Source: Rhodopseudomonas palustris
GTDB taxonomy: Bacteria > Pseudomonadota > Alphaproteobacteria > Rhizobiales > Xanthobacteraceae
Direction of reading: 5' to 3'
NCBI RefSeq assembly: GCF_003031265.1
Contig: NZ_CP019966.1
Location: 434,001 to 498,000 of the forward strand
Length of the DNA stretch: 64,000 bases
The position numbers and the translations under genes are program-made. Shown here piece after piece: positions 24,800 through 34,045 of this stretch. The notes below the pieces were generated by a model. That model searched no databases and had not been told where the DNA came from. It was given only the letters and a program-made list of their open reading frames with translations. The first letter of the stretch is position 1; each line of letters begins with the position of its first letter.

Positions 24800-25300
24800 T
24801 CAGGCGCGGCGCGAGCCCTTGGGCCGGGCCAGATAGTCCTCAGTTTCGGGGCGCTGCTGCAGCCAGCCGCTCCATTTGCGGAAGACTTTGGCCATCCGCT
24901 CAGGCGCGACGCCGAGCTGCGCCATCGCCACGCCGCCATTGACCGATTCATGATACTCCGCGATCAGCGCGCCGCGCAGCACGAAGCGGCTCATGCCGTC
25001 GATCACCACGCGCTGGCCTGCAAAGTCGGGTACGGTCGAGGTGAAGCTCGACAGCGACCATGCGTAGCCGAGGTCGCCGTTGCAGACGGGGTCGAACATC
25101 TCCCAGCGATAATCGGCGGCGTCGCGATGAAACAGGTCCTGCATCATCGCGGCGATCTCGGCGCGTCCGGTGTGCGGGCCGTAGATGTAGTCGTGGTACG
25201 TCGCGTCTTCGGTGAAATGGTTGGCGAACTTTGCGCCGTCGCCGGATTCCGCCGCGCGAGTCAAACTCTCCAGCAGCCGCGCGAATTCCTCGCTCGTCAT
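24800..25300 (-). CDS. SnoaL-like / NTF2-fold protein
   Basis: A 166-residue protein from ATG at 25300 (MTSEEFARLLESLTRA). The layout suits a SnoaL-like cone-shaped fold: helices, then NHFTEDATYHDYIYGPHTGRAEIAAMMQDLF, then beta-strands including VIDGMSRFVLRGALIAEYHE. These folds bind small ligands or act as isomerases and cyclases; the role here is unknown. It lies upstream of the enoyl-CoA hydratase gene with an 80-bp gap and may be in the same transcript, hinting at a shared catabolic step. Confidence 0.7.
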   Translation of the reverse strand: MTSEEFARLLESLTRAAESGDGAKFANHFTEDATYHDYIYGPHTGRAEIAAMMQDLFHRDAADYRWEMFDPVCNGDLGYAWSLSSFTSTVPDFAGQRVVIDGMSRFVLRGALIAEYHESVNGGVAMAQLGVAPERMAKVFRKWSGWLQQRPETEDYLARPKGSRRA

Positions 25301-25403
25301 GCGCACTCCCTTGCTGCCCCGGTCATGGCCGCCGAAGCTTGGCAGAGAGCTTAGCAATCGCCGCGGCCGCGAGGGAAGCGGATTTGCAGCGGGGAGCCCG
25401 GCG

Positions 25404-26201
25404 CTATTCCGCAGCCTCACGCAGCGCCGTCACCGGTGCGCCGAGGGGCGCGCGCGACAGCCAATGGTCGAGGAAGTGTTCGAGCCAGATCCGCTCAGCG
25501 AGATCGTGCACGGCGCGTTCGGCAAAATGCTCGCGCCGCGGCCGCGCGCCGGGAAGCGACAGTCGTTCCTCTCCCTTGGTGGTCCAGCGATGCATCATCG
25601 CCCACGTCACGTCGGGATGGAATTGAAAGCCGAAGGCCGTATCGCTGCGGATCGCCTGCACCGGAAAGTCGCCGCCTTCCGCCAGCAGATCGGCACCGGC
25701 CGGCAGCTCGAAGCCTTCGACGTGCCAGTGGTACACCTGCCGGGGCCAGTGCGCGCACATCGCGCGGCCCGCGGCGGTGGGGCGGATGTCGTAGTAGCCG
25801 ACTTCGGCACGGCCGTGAGGATGCGGTGCCACGCGGGCGCCGAGCTGCTTCGCCAGCATCTGCGCACCGAGGCAGATGCCGAGGAACGGCCGCCGTTCCT
25901 TCAGCGGCACAGCGATCCAATCGATCTCACGGCGGATGTAATCGTCCGGATCGTTGGCGCTCATCGGTCCGCCGAACATCACCGCGCCGGCGTGTTCGTC
26001 CAGCGACGGCGGAAGGGAATCGCCGAACCGCGGCCGGCGAATGTCCAGCGGATGGCCGAGCGCGCGCAGCGCATTGCCGACGCGGCCGGGCGTCGACGTC
26101 TCCTGGTGCAGAACGATCAGCACCGGTCTCGGATCATTGGTCTTTGCAGGCTGCAGCGCAGGCGAAGATGCCCGGCCGCAATCGGTCAGTCGAACAAGCA
26201 T
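25404..26201 (-). CDS. Class I glutamine amidotransferase-like protein
   Basis: 265 residues from ATG at 26201 (MLVRLTDCGRASSP). A GTG at 26243 is in frame, and neither start has a good Shine-Dalgarno. The GATase-I fold is clear: FGGPMSANDPDD, then the nucleophile elbow GICLGAQMLAKQLGARV, then the His motif FGFQFHPDVTW. The usual triad is Cys-His-Glu (HPE); here the last residue is Asp (HPD). Close families are the GMP-synthase-like stand-alone amidotransferases and gamma-glutamyl hydrolase relatives. The acceptor is unknown. Confidence 0.78.
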   Translation of the reverse strand: MLVRLTDCGRASSPALQPAKTNDPRPVLIVLHQETSTPGRVGNALRALGHPLDIRRPRFGDSLPPSLDEHAGAVMFGGPMSANDPDDYIRREIDWIAVPLKERRPFLGICLGAQMLAKQLGARVAPHPHGRAEVGYYDIRPTAAGRAMCAHWPRQVYHWHVEGFELPAGADLLAEGGDFPVQAIRSDTAFGFQFHPDVTWAMMHRWTTKGEERLSLPGARPRREHFAERAVHDLAERIWLEHFLDHWLSRAPLGAPVTALREAAE

Positions 26202-26293
26202 GGGAGGGTCAGTCCAGAACCGCGCCGAACAGAATTGCCGCACCGCCGATCAGGATGTCCGGCGGAAGATGACAAATTCTTAAAGCAAGGCTC

Positions 26294-26310
26294 GGGCCAG
26301 ATCATGGCCC
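26294..26310. repeat. Small inverted repeat between SDR and amidotransferase
   Basis: GGGCCA (26294-26299) and TGGCCC (26305-26310) with a 5-nt loop, 10 bp past the 3' end of the minus-strand SDR gene. Short, no T-run; a weak transcript-end candidate. Confidence 0.3.
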
Positions 26311-26320
26311 TGCGCAAATA

Positions 26321-27121
26321 TCAGCGACGGCGCAACTGGAAGCCGCTGACCGCGGCGGCGATAAAGCCGCGCGGGAAGAAGCGCAGCAGGAACGGCACGA
26401 TCTTCACGCCCAGACCCGGCAGCACGATCCGCTTGTTGTCCATCAGGCCCTGATAGGCCTGACGCGCGACCTCTGCGGGCGACACGTTGAGCACGGCGCT
26501 GTCGAAGCCCGGCTCGAAGCCGGCGCGGTCCTGGAACTCGGTCTGCACCGGGCCCGGACACAGCGCGGTCACGCGCACGCCTTTAGGACCGAGCTCCTGG
26601 TGCAGCGCTTCGCTGAACGACAGCACATAGGCTTTCGACGCGTAGTACACCGCCATGCCGGGGCCGGGCAGGAAGCCGGCGATCGACGCGACATTGAGGA
26701 TGCCGCCGCGCAGGCGGGCGATGCTGTCGGCAAACCGCAGCGTCAGATCGGTCAGCGCCCTGATGTTGAGGTCGATGATACCAAGCTGGCTTTCGCGATC
26801 GAGCTCGACCGCGCGGCCAAACAGACCGTAGCCCGCATTGTTGATGAGGTACTCGACCTCGACGCCTGCCGCGTTCAGAGCCGAGATGATCTGTTCGGCA
26901 GCGCCCGGCTGGCCGAGATCGCACGCGATCACGATCGGCTCCGGTCCGCCCTTGGCGCGAATGTCCGCCGCAAGGGATTCGAGGCGGTCGCCACGCCGCG
27001 CCACCAGTGCCACGCGATGAGCATTGTCTGCAAAAATTCGCGCCAGTTCGACACCGATCCCGGCCGATGCGCCTGTAATCAACGTCACTCGTTCAGTCAC
27101 GACAGGAAACTCATGTTTCAA
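26321..27121 (-). CDS. Short-chain dehydrogenase/reductase
   Basis: A 266-residue classical SDR. It has the cofactor motif TGASAGIGVELA, NNAGYGLFG, the catalytic Ser in NVASIAG and the YxxxK in YYASKAYV, with PGPVQTEF after it. ARRGDR after strand 2 suggests NADP preference. The C-terminal tail (VPFLLRFFPRGFIAAAV) is hydrophobic, as in the YqjQ/DltE-like SDRs. The start is uncertain: TTG at 27121 or GTG at 27100. The substrate is unknown. Confidence 0.83.
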   Translation of the reverse strand: MKHEFPVVTERVTLITGASAGIGVELARIFADNAHRVALVARRGDRLESLAADIRAKGGPEPIVIACDLGQPGAAEQIISALNAAGVEVEYLINNAGYGLFGRAVELDRESQLGIIDLNIRALTDLTLRFADSIARLRGGILNVASIAGFLPGPGMAVYYASKAYVLSFSEALHQELGPKGVRVTALCPGPVQTEFQDRAGFEPGFDSAVLNVSPAEVARQAYQGLMDNKRIVLPGLGVKIVPFLLRFFPRGFIAAAVSGFQLRRR

Positions 27122-27282
27122 ATGGGCCGAACGGCCTCCAGGGAACAGCTATGGCCTTATGCGGGAAGCAAGCAGCGTGCAAGGGCCGATGCGGCTTGCA
27201 GGGCCGAAACGCACGCTGATGCTGCGAGGCGTGGCGGGACAAATACGGGTTCCCGTTACCCGAGGTTTCGCCGGATTTCTGG
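27122..27282. other. Intergenic stretch upstream of the SDR
   Basis: About 160 bp with no convincing gene or hairpin; it should hold the SDR promoter. Confidence 0.35.
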
Positions 27283-27810
27283 TTAGTTCGCGGGATCGAC
27301 CTCAGGCATACTCCCCATCGTACCGCCCTGGGCTGCGGCGCTGGGCGCGACCGGAGCCTCGGCAGCTACCTTCTGGCGCAGGGTGACGCGGTCGCGGGTC
27401 GAGACCGCCAACAGGTCGGCTGCGCGCCACACCACGTTCTCTTCGAATTCGGTGACGGTGCCGTCGGCGTAAACCAGCTCCCACATCATTTCGACGATCC
27501 GCAGCCGGCCTTGCTCATTGACCGAACGCATGATCACGCTGGTGAAATGGTAAAGGTCGACGGCTTCGCCCTCGATCAGCGTCGCCGAGGCAATCAGCCG
27601 GGACGCAGTCGCGGCGTCGAGACCGAAGCGCTGTTCGAGCAAAGCGTGCAGCTTTTGCTTTTCGACCTCAGACGGGTCGCCATCGATCGAAATCACATGA
27701 ATCAGCAGCGCCGTCGCGGCGAGGCGATAGCCGCCCTCGTCGAGCGTCAGCTCATCCGGGGCGCTCGGGGCGACGACGTCGGTGATGAATTGGCGCAGTT
27801 TGTCCAGCAT
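27283..27810 (-). CDS. TerB-family (tellurite resistance B-like) protein
   Basis: 175 residues from ATG at 27810 (MLDKLRQFITDVVAPS). The all-helical TerB-like pattern is present: RLAATALLIHVISIDGDPSEVEKQKLHALLEQRFGL and, repeated in the second half, RIVEMMWELVYADGTVTEFEENVVWRAADLL. Acidic residues after each helix (IDGDPSEVE, YADGTVTEFE) fit metal binding in this fold. The C-terminus is low-complexity. The family is often stress-associated, but no tellurite operon is nearby. Confidence 0.82.
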   Translation of the reverse strand: MLDKLRQFITDVVAPSAPDELTLDEGGYRLAATALLIHVISIDGDPSEVEKQKLHALLEQRFGLDAATASRLIASATLIEGEAVDLYHFTSVIMRSVNEQGRLRIVEMMWELVYADGTVTEFEENVVWRAADLLAVSTRDRVTLRQKVAAEAPVAPSAAAQGGTMGSMPEVDPAN

Positions 27811-27946
27811 CGTCTCTCGTCTTTCGATGGGGGCGACGGCTCGTCGCTCTATGGCGTGGAAAGGGAACGCCCGCAATCCTGCCCCGGTTCCGGGGAGTTC
27901 CATGACGGTTTGGCAATGCGAACGGGCTTCGTTGGTGCCGCAAGGC

Positions 27947-29332
27947 TCACCGGGCGGTGAGCCGGAACCGCGGCGACCGATCAGGCTGGGTGGTGACGAC
28001 CCCAATCGGGACCACCGGCTCGGAATCGATCAGCTCGATCCGGAAGTTGCCGACCACCTTGGCCAGCGCCAGCGTGGCTTCGACCAGGGCGAAATGCGCC
28101 CCGATACAAACCCGCGGGCCGACGCCGAACGGCAGATAGGCGAACCTGTCGGGCGGCGGTGCGCCCGGCAGAAAGCGCTCGGGCACGAAGGCGTTCGGAT
28201 CGCTCCAGAGCTTCTCGTGTCGGTGCAGCAGCCACGGCGCGATCAACATCACATCGTGCCGACGAACCGCAAAGCCCGCGACCTGGTCGGGGCCTGCGGC
28301 TTCCCGCACGATCAGGAATGCGGGCGGATACAGCCGCAGCGTCTCGTCGAGCACCGCTCGGGTGAACGGCAGCCGATCGATCTCGGTGCCACCGAGACCG
28401 ACCCGGCGAACTTCACTGGCCAACCGCTCCTGAGCGTCGGGATCGAGCGCCAACAGGTACAGCGCCCAGAACAGCGCGGTGGCGGTGGTCTCGTGCCCGG
28501 CCAGGATCATGGTGGCGACCTGATCGCCGAGCTGAGCGTCTGAGAACGCTTCGCCGGTTTCCGGGTCGCGCGCCGCCAGCATCAGTTCGAACAGGTCGCG
28601 CGGCGGCGCGCCTTCCGCCTTGCCGGCTGCACGTCGCGCGGCAATCAGTTCGCCGATGAAGCGCGTCCAACGCCGGCGAAACAGCGCGCGCGAAACATCC
28701 TGCGGCGTCGGCCAGCCGAGCGGCAGCAACAGATCGAGAAACCGCGGGCTCGCCAGCCGGGTGCCGTAGTCGATCACGAAGCTGCGTAGCGTCTGACCGT
28801 GCGTTCCCATCTCGAACGAGAACATTGTCCGCCCGGCGATCTCCAGCGCCAAATGTTGCATGGTTTCGCGCAAATCCACGGCCGCGCCGGTCTTGCGACG
28901 CAACGCCTCGACCACCTCGTCGGTGGCCGAGGCCATATGCGGCAGCAATGTTGCGACGGCACGCGGGGTGAAGGCCGGCGCCAGCGTCCGGCGCTGATGC
29001 TTCCAGGCGCGGCCTTCGGCCAGCAGCAGGCCCTCGCCGAGCATCGGCCGCAGCACGCGGATTCCGGTCGCCGTGCGGTGATAGTTGTCGACATTGTCGA
29101 CCAGCACGTGGCGGATCGCGTCCGGCGTGTTGAGGATGTAGCTGGAGTGGGCGAAGAACCGGCCCCTGACGACATCGTCCTGGTAGGCGCGGTCGCCCCA
29201 GCTCGCGATCGCGTTGTTGCGGATCGCGGCGAGCCGGCCGAGCGCCGAGAGATTCTCCGGCGCGCGCGGCGGCGTCGGCGGGATCAGCGGCGCACGGGAT
29301 GCCGGGCGGTCGTCGATTGCGGCGATGCTCAC
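27947..29332 (-). CDS. Cytochrome P450
   Basis: A 461-residue haem monooxygenase. The I-helix oxygen motif is AGHETTATALFWAL, the K-helix ExxR is ETLRLYPP, and the haem-binding Cys loop is FGVGPRVCIGAHFA. No membrane anchor is visible. The class resembles bacterial CYP102/CYP4-type fatty-acid hydroxylases in the conserved regions, but there is no fused reductase and no ferredoxin gene beside it. The start is GTG at 29332. Redox partner and substrate are unknown. Confidence 0.92.
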   Translation of the reverse strand: MSIAAIDDRPASRAPLIPPTPPRAPENLSALGRLAAIRNNAIASWGDRAYQDDVVRGRFFAHSSYILNTPDAIRHVLVDNVDNYHRTATGIRVLRPMLGEGLLLAEGRAWKHQRRTLAPAFTPRAVATLLPHMASATDEVVEALRRKTGAAVDLRETMQHLALEIAGRTMFSFEMGTHGQTLRSFVIDYGTRLASPRFLDLLLPLGWPTPQDVSRALFRRRWTRFIGELIAARRAAGKAEGAPPRDLFELMLAARDPETGEAFSDAQLGDQVATMILAGHETTATALFWALYLLALDPDAQERLASEVRRVGLGGTEIDRLPFTRAVLDETLRLYPPAFLIVREAAGPDQVAGFAVRRHDVMLIAPWLLHRHEKLWSDPNAFVPERFLPGAPPPDRFAYLPFGVGPRVCIGAHFALVEATLALAKVVGNFRIELIDSEPVVPIGVVTTQPDRSPRFRLTAR

Positions 29333-29452
29333 CTCGAACCCACTCCCTCGTCGTTGTCCAACGAAGGTAGTGTGGGAAACAGGCAGGGAGAAGGCGTCGG
29401 CGGAACCCGCAAGCGAGGCGTTCGGCCGCAGCCGTGGCGGCCCAAACTAGGC

Positions 29453-30454
29453 TCAGAGCATGCCGGGCAGGACGCGATCCGGCGGCTTGTGATTATCCAG
29501 GAAGGTGCGGATGTTGATGATCACCTTCTCGCCCATCTCGACGCGGCCCTCGATGGTGGCCGAGCCCATGTGCGGCAGCAGCACGACCTTGCCGTGCTTG
29601 GCGAGACGCACCAGCTTCGGATTGACCGCCGGCTCGTGCTCGTAAACGTCGAGGCCGGCGCCGGCGATATCGCCGGCTTCGATCAGCTTGGTCAGGGTCT
29701 CTTCGTCGATCACCTCGCCGCGGGCGGTGTTGACGATGAAGGCGTCCTTGCGGATCAGCTTCAGCCGCCGCGCCGACAGCAGATGGAACGTCGCCGGGGT
29801 GTGCGGACAGTTCACCGAAATGATGTCCATCCGCGCCAGCATCTGGTCGAGCGAATCCCAGTAGGTCGCGCCGAGCTCGTCGGCGATCCGCGGGGCGACC
29901 GGTTTGCGGTTGTGATAGTGGATCTGCAGCCCGAACGCGCGGGCGCGGCGCGCCACCGCCTGGCCGATCCGGCCCATGCCGATGATGCCGAGCCGCTTGC
30001 CGCCGAGCCGGCGGCCGAGCATCCAGGTCGGCGACCAGCCGGGCCATTCGCCGCCGTCGGTCAGGAGCGCGGCTCCTTCGATCATCCGGCGCGGCACCGC
30101 CAGGATGAGCGCCATGGTCATGTCGGCGGTGTCTTCGGTCAGAACTTTGGGGGTGTTGGTGACGGTGATGCCGCGCGCATGCGCTGCGGCCACGTCGAGA
30201 TTGTCGATGCCGTTGCCGAAATGCGCGATCAGCCGCAGCTTGCAGTCGGGCTGGTTGACCATCGCGGCGGTGATCTCGTCGGTCACCGTTGGTACCAGGA
30301 CGTCGGCGGTGCGGGCGGCTTCGGCGAGTTGCTCGGCGGTCATCGGGACATCGTCGAGATTCAGCCGGGCGTCGAACAGCTCACGCATCCGGGTTTCGAT
30401 CGAGTCCGGAAGCTTGCGGGTGACGACGACCAGAGGCTTTTTCTTAACCGACAT
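29453..30454 (-). CDS. D-isomer-specific 2-hydroxyacid dehydrogenase
   Basis: A 333-residue NAD(P)-dependent enzyme that reduces a 2-oxo acid such as glyoxylate or hydroxypyruvate. The NAD-binding loop is LGIIGMGRIGQAVARRARAFG; active-site segments are AHFGNGIDNLDV, NTARGEVIDEE (Arg), AGLDVYEHEP (Glu) and LPHMGSAT (His). The HFGNG rather than SAGTD substrate loop fits glyoxylate/hydroxypyruvate-type enzymes. ATG at 30454. It is divergent from the SH3 protein gene. Confidence 0.9.
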   Translation of the reverse strand: MSVKKKPLVVVTRKLPDSIETRMRELFDARLNLDDVPMTAEQLAEAARTADVLVPTVTDEITAAMVNQPDCKLRLIAHFGNGIDNLDVAAAHARGITVTNTPKVLTEDTADMTMALILAVPRRMIEGAALLTDGGEWPGWSPTWMLGRRLGGKRLGIIGMGRIGQAVARRARAFGLQIHYHNRKPVAPRIADELGATYWDSLDQMLARMDIISVNCPHTPATFHLLSARRLKLIRKDAFIVNTARGEVIDEETLTKLIEAGDIAGAGLDVYEHEPAVNPKLVRLAKHGKVVLLPHMGSATIEGRVEMGEKVIINIRTFLDNHKPPDRVLPGML

Positions 30455-30688
30455 TCCAACGCTCTCTGACGAGCTTAACGAGATCGTTTAGTCCCCGTTA
30501 ACTCAGCTGTTCGACACTCCCGCAGCAGCGTGACCACAGGGGCCGGTCCCGACCATAAGGTCCCTTCCGTTCCTTGGGTTACCGGATGCCTTCCGGCCTT
30601 CTCTAGCAGAAGACCGCGCCAAGACAAGGACCCCTGGGTTTCGCCGGAGACGGCCGCGCCGCAAATCCTGCGACGAAGAGGCGTGTCG

Positions 30689-31213
30689 ATGTCGATGAAA
30701 TACCTGATGGCGGTAACGGCGTTCGCAGGTGCGATGATTTGCGCTGCGACCTTCGCGCACGCCGGCAAGGAGTCACCGTTGTCGGCGAGCGGATTGCCGG
30801 TGCCGCGATACGTCAGTCTTAAGTCTGATCACGTCAATGTCCGGGTCGGACCGACCAAGGACAACGACGTCGCCTGGGTTTACACCCGCGCGGGCCTGCC
30901 GGTCGAAGTCACCGCCGAGTTCGAGAACTGGCGGCGGGTCCGGGATTCCGAGGGCGCCGAGGGTTGGGTGTACCACTCGCTGCTGTCCGGCCGCCGCACC
31001 GCGGTCGTCACCATGAAGGACAAGGACGGCTTGGCGCCGCTGTATGAGAGCGCCAGCTCCGGCAGCGCCGTGGTGGCCCGGCTGCAGGCCGGCGTGGTGG
31101 CGCAGGTCAAGCGCTGCGACATGAAATGGTGCCGGATTGTCGGCAGTGGCTTCGACGGCTGGATCGAGAAGCTGCAGCTCTGGGGCGTTTACGCCGACGA
31201 GCAGGTCAACTGA
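30689..31213 (+). CDS. Secreted protein with bacterial SH3 domains
   Basis: 174 residues from ATG at 30689 (MSMKYLMAVTAFAGAMICAA), with GAAGAGG upstream. The N-terminus is a signal peptide ending at THAHAG or nearby (CAATFAHAGKES). Two bacterial SH3-like repeats follow: VSLKSDHVNVRVGPTKDNDVAWVYTRAGLPVEV...WRRVRDSEGAEGWV, then a second ending WCRIVGSGFDGWIEKLQLWGVY. These usually bind peptidoglycan or act as periplasmic adaptors. The open frame to 30530 is rejected as non-coding. Confidence 0.88.
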   Translation: MSMKYLMAVTAFAGAMICAATFAHAGKESPLSASGLPVPRYVSLKSDHVNVRVGPTKDNDVAWVYTRAGLPVEVTAEFENWRRVRDSEGAEGWVYHSLLSGRRTAVVTMKDKDGLAPLYESASSGSAVVARLQAGVVAQVKRCDMKWCRIVGSGFDGWIEKLQLWGVYADEQVN

Positions 31214-31254
31214 TCGCGCCGTAGCCGATCCCTGACGGTCGCGGCGAGAGCGCG

Positions 31255-31286
31255 TAAAAAAGCCCGAGGGCATGCTGCACTCGGGC
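31255..31286 (-). terminator. irr terminator
   Basis: On the minus strand GCCCGAG (31280-31286) pairs with CTCGGGC (31262-31268), followed by TTTTTTA. It lies 37 bp past the irr stop and is a textbook intrinsic terminator. Confidence 0.85.
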
Positions 31287-31322
31287 CAGAATCATTACCA
31301 AGAATAACTCGAGAGACGGCGT

Positions 31323-31814
31323 TCAGCCCTTCTTTCGCAGCCGCACAACGACGTCGACCCGGGCGATCTCGTAGCCATCGGGAACATCCGGCGTCGCCTT
31401 GAGCTCGAGCTCGGCATGGGGAATGTCGATCAGCTCGTGGTTGTTCTCAAGGTAGAAGTGCTGGTGCGCCGACACGTTGGTGTCGAAATAGGTCTTGGTG
31501 CCGTCGACGCTGACCTGCCGCAGCAGACCGACTTCGGTGAGCTGGTTCAAGGTGTTGTAGACCGTCGCCAGCGACACCGGCACCTTGGCCTGGCTGGCCT
31601 CTTCGTACAGCATTTCCGCCGTCAGATGGCGGTCGCCCTTGCCGAACAGCAGCCAGCCCAGCGCCATGCGCTGACGGGTCGGACGCAGGCCGACCGACTG
31701 CAGCATCTCGTTGACATCATGCCACGGGCAGCCGTTCAGCCGAGGTTCTGCGTGCGAGTGCGCCTCGTGCGCCGGTTCCTCTTGCAAAAATGCCACTCGT
31801 TCACCGATGTCCAC
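31323..31814 (-). CDS. irr: Iron response regulator Irr (Fur superfamily)
   Basis: A 163-residue transcriptional regulator. In Bradyrhizobium Irr represses haem synthesis and controls iron genes, and is degraded when haem binds. The N-terminal haem regulatory motif GCPWHD is present, then the winged helix ([40 protein letters not shown]), then a dimer domain. The histidine cluster reads AHQHFY where B. japonicum Irr has three His in a row, as I recall. The start is GTG at 31814. Divergent from fabA; a terminator follows. Confidence 0.94.
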   Translation of the reverse strand: MDIGERVAFLQEEPAHEAHSHAEPRLNGCPWHDVNEMLQSVGLRPTRQRMALGWLLFGKGDRHLTAEMLYEEASQAKVPVSLATVYNTLNQLTEVGLLRQVSVDGTKTYFDTNVSAHQHFYLENNHELIDIPHAELELKATPDVPDGYEIARVDVVVRLRKKG

Positions 31815-31863
31815 TTCCGCAACCCCTAATGCGCGCCTGTTGGAAACTCGACCGTCTGATTAT

Positions 31864-31908
31864 AGGAAGCATTCCTTGTTGGTGCAAGCGCTTCGCAACT
31901 AGCGAAGC
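31864..31908. promoter_or_regulatory. Palindromes in the irr-fabA divergent region
   Basis: Two inverted repeats are visible: AGGAA-GCA-TTCCT at 31864-31876, within an AT-rich context (ATTATAGG...), and GCTTCGC-AACTA-GCGAAGC at 31890-31908. The first has the size and centre of an iron-control-element-like site and lies 50 bp upstream of irr, so it may be an autoregulatory site. No experimental support. Confidence 0.4.
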
Positions 31909-32071
31909 TCGGTCGATTTGCTTAAGTAAGATCACGGAGGTGCCGCTAGGCGGGGCAATATGCCTATGTTACAGACCCGCGCATTCACCGGACGCGCTTC
32001 GCGCACGCACCGAATCGGCCGCGTGGGCAGCCAAAAACCTCACGATCGAATCAAGAAGAAGGCATCGTCGC

Positions 32072-32599
32072 ATGCGGGACCGTCGCTCCAGCTACGAATA
32101 TGAAGATCTGCTGGCCTGCGGCCGGGGCGAACTGTTTGGCGCGGGCAACGCCCAGCTGCCGCTGCCGCCCATGCTGATGTTCGACCGCATCACCATCATC
32201 ACCGAGGACGGCGGCGAGTTCGGCAAGGGCCAGGTTCGTGCCGAGCTCGACGTCAAGCCGGACCTCTGGTTCTTCGCCTGCCACTTCAAGAACGATCCGG
32301 TGATGCCGGGCTGCCTCGGCCTCGACGCGATGTGGCAGATGGTCGGCTTCTTTCTCGGCTGGGTCGGCGGCGAAGGCCCCGGCCGCGCGCTCGGCCTCGG
32401 GGAACTAAAGTTCACCGGCCAAGTGCTGCCGCACATCAGCAAGATCGTTTACAATGTCGACATCAAGCGGGTGATGCGCTCGAAGCTTTGGCTCGGCATT
32501 GCCGATGGCTGGCTTTCGGCCGACGACGAGATCATCTACCGCGCAAAGGATCTTAAAGTCGGTCTGTTCAAGCAGACGGCGCAGCCGGTCGGCGGCTAG
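32072..32599 (+). CDS. fabA: 3-hydroxydecanoyl-ACP dehydratase/isomerase FabA
   Basis: A 175-residue enzyme from ATG at 32072 with AAGAAGG upstream. It dehydrates 3-hydroxydecanoyl-ACP and isomerises the trans-2 to the cis-3 product, committing chains to the unsaturated route. The catalytic His and Asp lie in [21 protein letters not shown]. The length is normal. It is first in fabA-fabB-fabI, and the long frame from 31790 is excluded. The divergent irr suggests an iron link in the shared region. Confidence 0.96.
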   Translation: MRDRRSSYEYEDLLACGRGELFGAGNAQLPLPPMLMFDRITIITEDGGEFGKGQVRAELDVKPDLWFFACHFKNDPVMPGCLGLDAMWQMVGFFLGWVGGEGPGRALGLGELKFTGQVLPHISKIVYNVDIKRVMRSKLWLGIADGWLSADDEIIYRAKDLKVGLFKQTAQPVGG

Positions 32600-32660
32600 C
32601 GAGTGCTAGCCGAGCCGTGTCTTCAGCCGCGAACGACCCTGGAGTGAACGAGGCGATCAC

Positions 32661-33887
32661 ATGAGACGAGTTGTTGTGACGGGGATGGGGATCGTCTCGT
32701 CGATTGGTAACAACACCCAAGAAGTTCTGGCGAGCCTGTACGACGCCAAGTCGGGTATTTCGCGTGCCGAAAAGCATGCCGAGCTCGGCTTCCGCTCGCA
32801 GGTCCAGGGCGCACCGACGCTGAATCCGGCCGATGTGGTCGATCGTCGCGCGATGCGGTTTCTCGGTGAAGGCGCGGCGTGGAACCACGTCGCGATGGAG
32901 CAGGCGCTCGCCGATTCCGGGCTGGAAGAGTCCGATATCTCCAACGAGCGCACCGGCATCGTGATGGGCTCCGGCGGCCCGTCGGCCCGCACCATCGTCG
33001 AAGCCGCCGACATCACCCGCACCAAGGGCCCGAAGCGCGTCGGCCCGTTCGCGGTGCCGAAGGCGATGAGCTCGACGGCGTCGGCGACGCTGGCGACCTG
33101 GTTCAAGATCAAGGGCGTCAACTACTCGATCTCGTCGGCCTGCGCGACCTCCAACCACTGCATCGGCAACGCTTACGAGCTGATCCAGTGGGGCAAGCAG
33201 GACGTCATGTTCGCCGGCGGCTGCGAGGAACTCGACTGGTCGCTGTCGGTGCTGTTCGACGCGATGGGCGCGATGTCGTCGAAGTACAACGACACCCCGG
33301 CCACCGCCTCGCGTCCCTATGACGTGTCGCGCGACGGCTTCGTGATCGCCGACGGCGCCGGCGTCTTGGTGCTGGAAGAGCTCGAACACGCCAAGGCGCG
33401 CGGCGCCAAGATCTACGGCGAAATCATCGGCTATGGCGCGACCAGCGACGGCTACGACATGGTGGCGCCGTCGGGCGAAGGCGCCGAGCGCTGCATGAAG
33501 ATGGCGCTGGCAACCACCGGCGGCATCAAGATCGACTACATCAATCCGCACGCGACCTCGACGCCGGCCGGCGACCCGCCGGAAATTGGCGCGATCCGCA
33601 ACGTGTTCGGCAACGAGGACAAGTGCCCGCCGATCTCGGCCACCAAGGCGCTGACCGGCCACTCGCTCGGCGCCACCGGTGTGCAGGAGGCGATCTACTC
33701 GCTGCTGATGATGCAGAACGGCTTCATCTGCGAGAGCGCCCACATCACCGAACTCGATCCGGCCTTCGCCGACATGCCGATCGTGCGCAAGCGCGTCGAC
33801 AACGCCAAGCTCGGCGCCGTGCTGTCGAACTCGTTCGGCTTCGGCGGCACCAACGCCACGCTGGTGTTCAAGCGGCTGGAGGCGTGA
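32661..33887 (+). CDS. fabB: 3-oxoacyl-ACP synthase I FabB
   Basis: A 408-residue condensing enzyme that elongates acyl-ACP with malonyl-ACP, including the cis-3-decenoyl product of FabA. The Cys-His-His triad is visible: [14 protein letters not shown] (Cys), [11 protein letters not shown] (His) and [12 protein letters not shown] (His). The ATG is 61 bp after fabA, with GGAGTGAACGAGG upstream. The FabA-FabB pair is the classical anaerobic pathway to unsaturated fatty acids. Confidence 0.97.
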   Translation: MRRVVVTGMGIVSSIGNNTQEVLASLYDAKSGISRAEKHAELGFRSQVQGAPTLNPADVVDRRAMRFLGEGAAWNHVAMEQALADSGLEESDISNERTGIVMGSGGPSARTIVEAADITRTKGPKRVGPFAVPKAMSSTASATLATWFKIKGVNYSISSACATSNHCIGNAYELIQWGKQDVMFAGGCEELDWSLSVLFDAMGAMSSKYNDTPATASRPYDVSRDGFVIADGAGVLVLEELEHAKARGAKIYGEIIGYGATSDGYDMVAPSGEGAERCMKMALATTGGIKIDYINPHATSTPAGDPPEIGAIRNVFGNEDKCPPISATKALTGHSLGATGVQEAIYSLLMMQNGFICESAHITELDPAFADMPIVRKRVDNAKLGAVLSNSFGFGGTNATLVFKRLEA

Positions 33888-33935
33888 TCGCCGGTGCCCG
33901 GCGTGCCGATGCCGGACAATCGAAGTGTTAGGATG

Positions 33936-34027
33936 ATCGTCATGGCCGGGCTTGTCCCGGCCATCCACGTTTTTGAAGCACGGTTAAGCCGCGGGTCGTG
34001 GATGCCCGGGACGGACCGGGGCATGAC
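33936..34027. repeat. Palindromic repeat between fabB and fabI
   Basis: A second copy of the GTCAT...ATGAC-type element: ATGGCCGGG...CCCGGCCAT at about 33943-33964 and a partner hairpin ATGCCCGGG...CCGGGGCAT at about 34002-34024. It lies inside the presumed fab transcript and resembles the element at 4745-4835. Confidence 0.7.
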
Positions 34028-34045
34028 GCAGAGGGAAACAACGAC

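Noticed and set aside
31790..32071. N-terminal extension of FabA
   Set aside because: Passes through the irr promoter region; family start and Shine-Dalgarno are at 32072.
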